From the NCBI GenBank assembly GCA_965267605.1, contig OZ254088.1, forward strand, positions 62,001 to 126,000: a stretch of 64,000 nt of DNA, read 5' to 3'. This document shows, in pieces, positions 59,515 through 64,000 of this stretch (its first letter is position 1; each line of letters starts with the position of its first letter). Under the pieces are notes generated by a model, which worked only from the letters and a program-made list of their open reading frames with translations, had not been told where the DNA came from and searched no databases. Source of the DNA: G965267605 sp965267605. Its GTDB lineage: Bacteria; Bacteroidota; Bacteroidia; Flavobacteriales_E; Vicingaceae. Made by a program: the position numbers and the translations under genes.

Positions 59515-60740
59515 AGTGCAGCAAGGTTGTATTCCTTGATTTTCCTGTACAGTGTTCGCTCCGAGATCCCTAGTTCACGTGCAGCGTGCTTTCTTTTCCC
59601 TTGATGCTTTTCAAGAGCTTTCTGGATGAGTTCCTTTTCCTTGTCCGCAATAGAAAGCGATTCGATAACAATGTCAGGAGCCTGAACGTGTTCTATTTCC
59701 TCTTCATCACTACGAACAATCCGTACCACATCTCCTGCATCCTGAGTGCGCTGCTCTGTTTCCAGAAGTCGCCTCATGGTTTGTTTGCTTTCTTCATCGT
59801 TCACACCTTGCTCACCCATTAAGCCAAAGACCACCTTTTTGAGATCCATAACATCATTCTTCAGATCGAAAAGCACCTTGTACAGTATGTCCCTTTCCGA
59901 GAAATCACCTCCTTGCGTTGATCCTTCACCCTCGTATAAAACGGGTAAGCTACTGGAAGCTGATTTGGGTAGATAGTTCATGAGTGCCTCGCCATTGATG
60001 TTACGATCTTGTTCAATAACAGCGATTTGCTCTGTAACGTTCTTGAGCTGTCTGATATTTCCCGGCCAGGAATAATTCTCAAGCAATTGTACTGCATCTT
60101 CAGTCAGCGTAATGGCTGGCATTCTATACTTCTCTGAGAAATCAGCTGCAAATTTCCTGAACAATAAATGGATGTCCTCTTTTCTTTCTCTAAGTGCAGG
60201 GATGGTAATGGGTACGGTATTTAACCTATAGTAAAGATCTTCTCGGAATTTCCCCTTTTTCACGGCTTCAGGAATGTTCACATTTGTTGCAGCAACAATG
60301 CGAACATTGGTCTTCTGCACTTTCGAGGATCCCACACGGATAAATTCTCCTGTTTCCAGAACGCGGAGCAACCTAACTTGTGTTTGCAGCGGCAGCTCGG
60401 CAACTTCATCCAGGAAGATCGTACCACCGTCCGCTACCTGAAAGTAACCTTCACGTGCAGCGGTAGCACCGGTAAAGGCACCTTTTTCATGTCCGAACAA
60501 TTCAGAATCAATGGTTCCTTCCGGAATGGCACCACAGTTCACGGCAATGAGCTTCGCGTGTTTCCTTGCGCTGAGCTGATGGATGATCTTTGGCATCACT
60601 TCCTTACCGGTTCCACTTTCCCCGGTAACCAACACCGAAAGATCAGTGGGTGCAACTTGCGCGGCAATATCGATGGCACGGTTCAATGCACCAGCATTGC
60701 CAATGATTCCGAATCGTTGTTTGATCTGTTGAACTTCCAT
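59511..60740 (-). CDS. Sigma-54-dependent activator without receiver domain
   Basis: 409 residues. AAA+ domain at about residues 10-235: Walker A VTGESGTGKEVMP, GAFTGAT loop (contacts sigma-54), GGTIFLDEVAELPLQTQVRLLRVLETGEFIRVG (in pieces), then RNVTEQIAV-type lid. A linker follows, then a Fis-type helix-turn-helix at the end (KHAARELGISERTLYRKIKEYNL). The usual N-terminal receiver or PAS input is missing, so activity may be set by level or by binding partners. The gene lies between miaB and lptE, sharing bases with both. Confidence 0.93.
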   Translation of the reverse strand: MEVQQIKQRFGIIGNAGALNRAIDIAAQVAPTDLSVLVTGESGTGKEVMPKIIHQLSARKHAKLIAVNCGAIPEGTIDSELFGHEKGAFTGATAAREGYFQVADGGTIFLDEVAELPLQTQVRLLRVLETGEFIRVGSSKVQKTNVRIVAATNVNIPEAVKKGKFREDLYYRLNTVPITIPALRERKEDIHLLFRKFAADFSEKYRMPAITLTEDAVQLLENYSWPGNIRQLKNVTEQIAVIEQDRNINGEALMNYLPKSASSSLPVLYEGEGSTQGGDFSERDILYKVLFDLKNDVMDLKKVVFGLMGEQGVNDEESKQTMRRLLETEQRTQDAGDVVRIVRSDEEEIEHVQAPDIVIESLSIADKEKELIQKALEKHQGKRKHAARELGISERTLYRKIKEYNLAAL

Positions 60741-62191
60741 TATGCTTCCTTTACTACTTCACCGATCAGTGTAGCAGATGTACAAGAGTCTACCCTAACC
60801 TTCACGTATTGACCCGGTTTGAAGTTTTCCTTAGGGAATACACAAACACTGTTCTGAGATGTTCGGCCAAACAATTGATCATCCGATCTCTTTGATGTGC
60901 CTTCGATAAGTACTTCGTGGACCTTGCCAACATCCGCCTGGTTCCTTTCCAGCGAGTGGGTTTGTTGAAGCGCAATAACTTCCTGTAGCCGATCATTTTT
61001 TGCCTTCTCGGGTACGTCATCCTCAAACTTTCGTGCCGCCATTGTGTTTGGGCGTTCCGAGTATTTGAACATGTAAGCAAAGTGGTATTTCACAGCTTCC
61101 ATCACCTCAAGTGTCTCTTTATGCTCATCATCCGTCTCTGAACAGAACCCAGTAATCACATCTGTGGAAATGGCACAGTCAGGAATGATCTCGTTAATAG
61201 CCTTGATACGGTCCATGTACTCCTCACGGTTATATCCACGATTCATCATTTCCAGAACGCGTGAATTTCCTGCCTGCAATGGAAGATGAATGTATTTGCA
61301 AATGTTCTCGTGTCTCGCCATAGCGTGAAGCACATAGTCTGTCATGTCTTGCGGATTGGATGTGGAGAACCTAATGCGTAATTGCGGGTTAACCCCTGCT
61401 ACCAATTCGAGCAGCCTGGCGAAATTCACCGATGATTCCTTTTCTTTTTCATCGAGTTGACTGAAGTTCTTTTTCGGGCCACCGCCATACCAGAGGTACG
61501 AGTCAACATTCTGACCCAACAAAGTAACTTCCCGGTATCCCTTGTTGAAGAGGTCTTTTGCTTCCTGAACGATGGTCTCAGGATCTCGACTGCGTTCCCT
61601 GCCTCTGGTGAAAGGTACTACACAGAATGTACACATGTTGTCACAACCCCGCATGATGGAAATGAATGCAGTAACACCATTACCACCTAACCGTACCGGC
61701 TCAATGTTATCGTAAGTTTCCTCTTTCGAGAGGATCACGTTTACGGCTTTGTTTCCATCCTCCGCTTCTCCAAGTAACGAAGGAAGCTCACGATATGCAT
61801 CTGGTCCCACAACCAGATCTACCAACTTTTCCTCATCCAGCAGCTTGGACTTAAGTCGTTCTGCCATGCATCCAAGCACACCAACTACCATCTCCGGATT
61901 TTGCGCCTTGTAATTATTGAAAGCACTGATTCGCTTCCTTACAGTTTGCTCCGCCTTCTCTCTGATAGAGCATGTGTTCACCAACACCACATCAGCATTG
62001 CCAATATCTGCTGTGGTTTGATATCCGTTCTCATGTAGAATAGAAGCAACGATCTCAGAGTCTGAGAAGTTCATCTGGCATCCATAGCTTTCGATATAAA
62101 CGCGCTTCTTGGCTCCAGGTACTACATTAAGCGTTAAGGCCTTGCCTTGAACACTTTCATCAATAACCTTTTCCTCTGTTTCCCTTTCCAT
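60740..62191 (-). CDS. miaB: tRNA-2-methylthio-N6-dimethylallyladenosine synthase MiaB
   Basis: 483 residues from ATG 62191; an ATG at 62242 adds 17 non-conserved residues. UPF0004 domain with YGCQMNFSDSE, NTCSIREKAEQTVRKR and LGCMAERLK (first Fe-S cluster), radical-SAM GCDNMCTFCVVPFTRGRERS (CxxxCxxC), LGQNVDSY, and a TRAM domain at the C-terminus (KVHEVLIEGTSKRSD, KENFKPGQYVKVRVDSCTSATLIGE). It thiomethylates A37 of tRNAs reading UNN codons. It is the first gene of the minus-strand unit. Confidence 0.96.
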   Translation of the reverse strand: MERETEEKVIDESVQGKALTLNVVPGAKKRVYIESYGCQMNFSDSEIVASILHENGYQTTADIGNADVVLVNTCSIREKAEQTVRKRISAFNNYKAQNPEMVVGVLGCMAERLKSKLLDEEKLVDLVVGPDAYRELPSLLGEAEDGNKAVNVILSKEETYDNIEPVRLGGNGVTAFISIMRGCDNMCTFCVVPFTRGRERSRDPETIVQEAKDLFNKGYREVTLLGQNVDSYLWYGGGPKKNFSQLDEKEKESSVNFARLLELVAGVNPQLRIRFSTSNPQDMTDYVLHAMARHENICKYIHLPLQAGNSRVLEMMNRGYNREEYMDRIKAINEIIPDCAISTDVITGFCSETDDEHKETLEVMEAVKYHFAYMFKYSERPNTMAARKFEDDVPEKAKNDRLQEVIALQQTHSLERNQADVGKVHEVLIEGTSKRSDDQLFGRTSQNSVCVFPKENFKPGQYVKVRVDSCTSATLIGEVVKEA

Positions 62192-62323
62192 TGTTGCGTT
62201 TAATGGATTGCAAAGGTAGATAATTTGCCCTTGAACTGACAAAATGACACATTCAGTGCAAAATCGTAGGGTTAACTTTTTTATATTATATAATAATATA
62301 AGGGGCCGCTCTGGTCATTTTTA

Positions 62324-62356
62324 TTTGCGGGTACCCTCCTTTATTGTTTTTCTTTG
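62324..62356 (+). promoter_or_regulatory. Candidate topA promoter
   Basis: TTTG (62324-62327), 21 nt, TTTCTTTG (62349-62356) fits TTTG-N21-TAnnTTTG with one mismatch, the same spacing as the promoter at 17613. Transcription would begin near 62360. The 206-nt gap between miaB and topA also has an A/T-rich near-palindrome at 62280-62301; I see no RNA gene in it. Confidence 0.4.
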
Positions 62357-62397
62357 CGTCCGCTTGATTCAGCGATAATCGCACAAATCGTATCGTC

Positions 62398-64000
62398 ATG
62401 GCAAAGAATCTAGTTATCGTAGAGTCGCCCGCAAAGGCGAAAACAATTGAAGGATTTCTCGGAAAGGACTTTACTGTGAAGTCCAGCTTCGGTCACATCA
62501 GGGATCTTCCCGGTAAGGATCTTTCAGTTGATCTTGAGAACAAGTACGAACCGAACTATGTCGTTCCAGATGACAAGAAGAAGATCGTTACTGAACTAAA
62601 GAAATTGGCGAAGTCGGCAGAGCTGATCTGGTTGGCTTCGGATGAGGACCGCGAAGGGGAAGCTATTTCATGGCACCTTGCTGAAGCACTAGGTCTGGAT
62701 CCGTCCAAGACAAGAAGGATTGTTTTCAATGAGATTACCAAGAACGCTATCCTCAAGGCAATTGAAAATCCAAGGGATATCGACATGAACCTTGTGGATG
62801 CGCAGCAGGCGAGGAGAGTATTGGATAGAATAGTGGGGTATGAGCTTTCGCCAGTGTTGTGGAGAAAGGTTAAACCATCACTTTCAGCCGGACGTGTACA
62901 AAGTGTAGCGGTAAGATTGATCGTTGTACGGGAAAGGGAGATTGGAGAATTCAAACCAGAAGCAAGTTTCAGAATCCAGGCAGAGTTTACCGTTGACGGA
63001 AAGAAAGTTGAGGCGGAACTTGGAACAAGGTTCAAAACGAAACAGGAGGCGCTTGATTTCCTGAACGCTTGCGTTGATTCCAGCTTCAAGGTTCATAAGA
63101 TTGAGAAGAAGCCGGTTCATAAGAACCCATCAGCTCCTTTTACAACATCAACGCTTCAACAAGAGGCAAGTAGAAAGCTGGGTTATTCGGTAGCTCAAAC
63201 AATGACGCTCGCACAAAAGCTTTACGAAGCGGGTAAGATCACATACATGAGAACGGATTCTGTCAATCTAAGTGAACTGGCAGTGAATGCGGCAAAGGAT
63301 GAGATCACCAAGAGGTATGGTGCAGAGTATTCCAGACCTAAACAATATACTACGAAGTCCTCCGGAGCTCAGGAAGCACACGAGGCTATTCGACCTACTA
63401 ACCTTGGGTTGGATGCACACGATGGTGATTCCAGAGAGGCGAAGCTTTACGATTTGATCTGGAAGCGAACTGTTGCTTCTCAAATGGAACGAGCGGAACT
63501 CGAGAAGACTGTGGCACACATTGATGTTTCCGGAGCCGAACATGATTTCAAGGCTACGGGCGAGGTGATGAAATTTGAAGGCTTCCTCAAGGTTTATATC
63601 GAAGGCACGGATGATAACCAGGAAGACGAAGAGTTGAGTGGAATTCTACCTCCTATGAGTGAGGGAGATGCGCTAGCACTCGTTAAGATCTTCGGAAGAG
63701 AAAGATTTACGCACCATCCGCCAAGGTATACGGAAGCGAGTCTTGTGAAGAAATTAGAGGAGTTGGGTATTGGTAGACCATCAACCTATGCGCCAACTAT
63801 TTCCACCGTTCAGAAGAGGGGGTACGTTGAGAAAACGGAAAAAGAGGGTGTGGAACGAGAGTATGTGGTTCTTGGACTTGAGAACGGACAGGTTACCGAT
63901 GGTACTGCAACTGAAATGACGGGTGCGGAGCGAAACAAACTCTTCCCTACCGATATTGGGATTGTGGTAAACGATTTCCTTGTAGACAACTTTGAGAAGG
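62398..64000 (+). CDS. topA: DNA topoisomerase I (3' part outside the window)
   Basis: 534 codons are visible and the frame runs off the end. TOPRIM domain: LVIVESPAKAKTIEGFLGKD (Glu9), GHIRDLP and WLASDEDREGEAISWHL (acidic triad DxDxE). The active-site Tyr283 is in TYMRTDSVNLS. Other blocks: SSGAQEAHEAIRPTN, LEELGIGRPSTYAPTISTVQKR and GIVVNDFLVDNF. The type IA enzyme relaxes negative supercoils; zinc or C-terminal domains lie beyond the window. Confidence 0.96.
   Translation, partial: MAKNLVIVESPAKAKTIEGFLGKDFTVKSSFGHIRDLPGKDLSVDLENKYEPNYVVPDDKKKIVTELKKLAKSAELIWLASDEDREGEAISWHLAEALGLDPSKTRRIVFNEITKNAILKAIENPRDIDMNLVDAQQARRVLDRIVGYELSPVLWRKVKPSLSAGRVQSVAVRLIVVREREIGEFKPEASFRIQAEFTVDGKKVEAELGTRFKTKQEALDFLNACVDSSFKVHKIEKKPVHKNPSAPFTTSTLQQEASRKLGYSVAQTMTLAQKLYEAGKITYMRTDSVNLSELAVNAAKDEITKRYGAEYSRPKQYTTKSSGAQEAHEAIRPTNLGLDAHDGDSREAKLYDLIWKRTVASQMERAELEKTVAHIDVSGAEHDFKATGEVMKFEGFLKVYIEGTDDNQEDEELSGILPPMSEGDALALVKIFGRERFTHHPPRYTEASLVKKLEELGIGRPSTYAPTISTVQKRGYVEKTEKEGVEREYVVLGLENGQVTDGTATEMTGAERNKLFPTDIGIVVNDFLVDNFEK

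Noticed and set aside
62280..62301. A/T-rich near-palindrome as a replication or regulatory element
   Set aside because: Only A and T alternate here; the symmetry is what low-complexity sequence gives, and no DnaA boxes are near.

Overview
The window is chromosomal DNA of a Bacteroidota bacterium, most likely a gliding marine or aquatic member of the Flavobacteriales (Cryomorphaceae-like). The evidence is the gldB-gldC pair, several proteins with type IX secretion (T9SS) C-terminal sorting domains, the families DUF4271 and DUF5777, a Bacteroidota-type division (dcw) cluster, and promoter-like TTTG-N21-TAnnTTTG elements. Base composition looks even. I see no phage, transposase, CRISPR array, rRNA or tRNA. 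Genes are tightly packed, with many 1-4 nt stop/start overlaps.

Layout. 1-7.9 kb: the 3' end of a T9SS protein, a PD40 propeller, a SpoIIE-type phosphatase, and a divergent overlapping run of a YfiR-like protein, a beta-barrel and a cytochrome P450, then an FkbM-like methyltransferase. 7.9-17.6 kb: an SDR oxidoreductase, a MORN protein, glutaryl-CoA dehydrogenase, a three-gene set of possible surface redox proteins, DUF4271 and hemD, an SGNH lipoprotein and a FadL-type porin. 17.6-22.8 kb: a sulfite assimilation operon (sulfite reductase, two siroheme enzymes, a ferredoxin-NADP reductase-like flavoprotein and a 2Fe-2S ferredoxin). Its leader carries two short cysteine-rich peptides, each followed by an intrinsic terminator. 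22.8-25.4 kb: small secreted proteins and an LpxL-type acyltransferase. 25.4-31.2 kb: a cysteine-dioxygenase-like protein, a TerB-like protein, a PAS histidine kinase, a receiver-CRP fusion regulator and a universal-stress-protein operon. FNR-like dyads precede both transcription units. 31.2-39.3 kb: a second sensor phosphatase, nadE, a barrel protein, gldB, gldC, a T9SS type B protein, engB and an alpha/beta hydrolase. 39.3-55.6 kb: the dcw cluster (mraZ, rsmH, ftsL, ftsI, murE, mraY, murD, an extra small gene, ftsW, murG, murC, ftsQ, ftsA, ftsZ) and a yqeY homologue, behind four MraZ boxes. 55.6-62.2 kb, minus strand: miaB, a sigma-54 activator, lptE, a conserved protein, secG, groES and groEL. 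62.4 kb to the end: the 5' part of topA.

The most striking observation is the leader at 17.61-17.94 kb. It holds two 25-codon reading frames with 4 and 5 Cys codons, each containing a Cys-Cys-Cys run. Each is followed by a strong terminator whose left arm can instead pair with the last codons of the peptide. This is the geometry of ribosome-mediated attenuation, here in tandem and apparently sensing cysteine, in front of the genes that make sulfide. Other points of interest are a stand-alone gene resembling the MurD C-terminal domain inside the dcw cluster, the receiver-CRP regulator with matching dyads, a cysteine-dioxygenase-like protein missing one metal-ligand His, and a set of heme-motif surface proteins.
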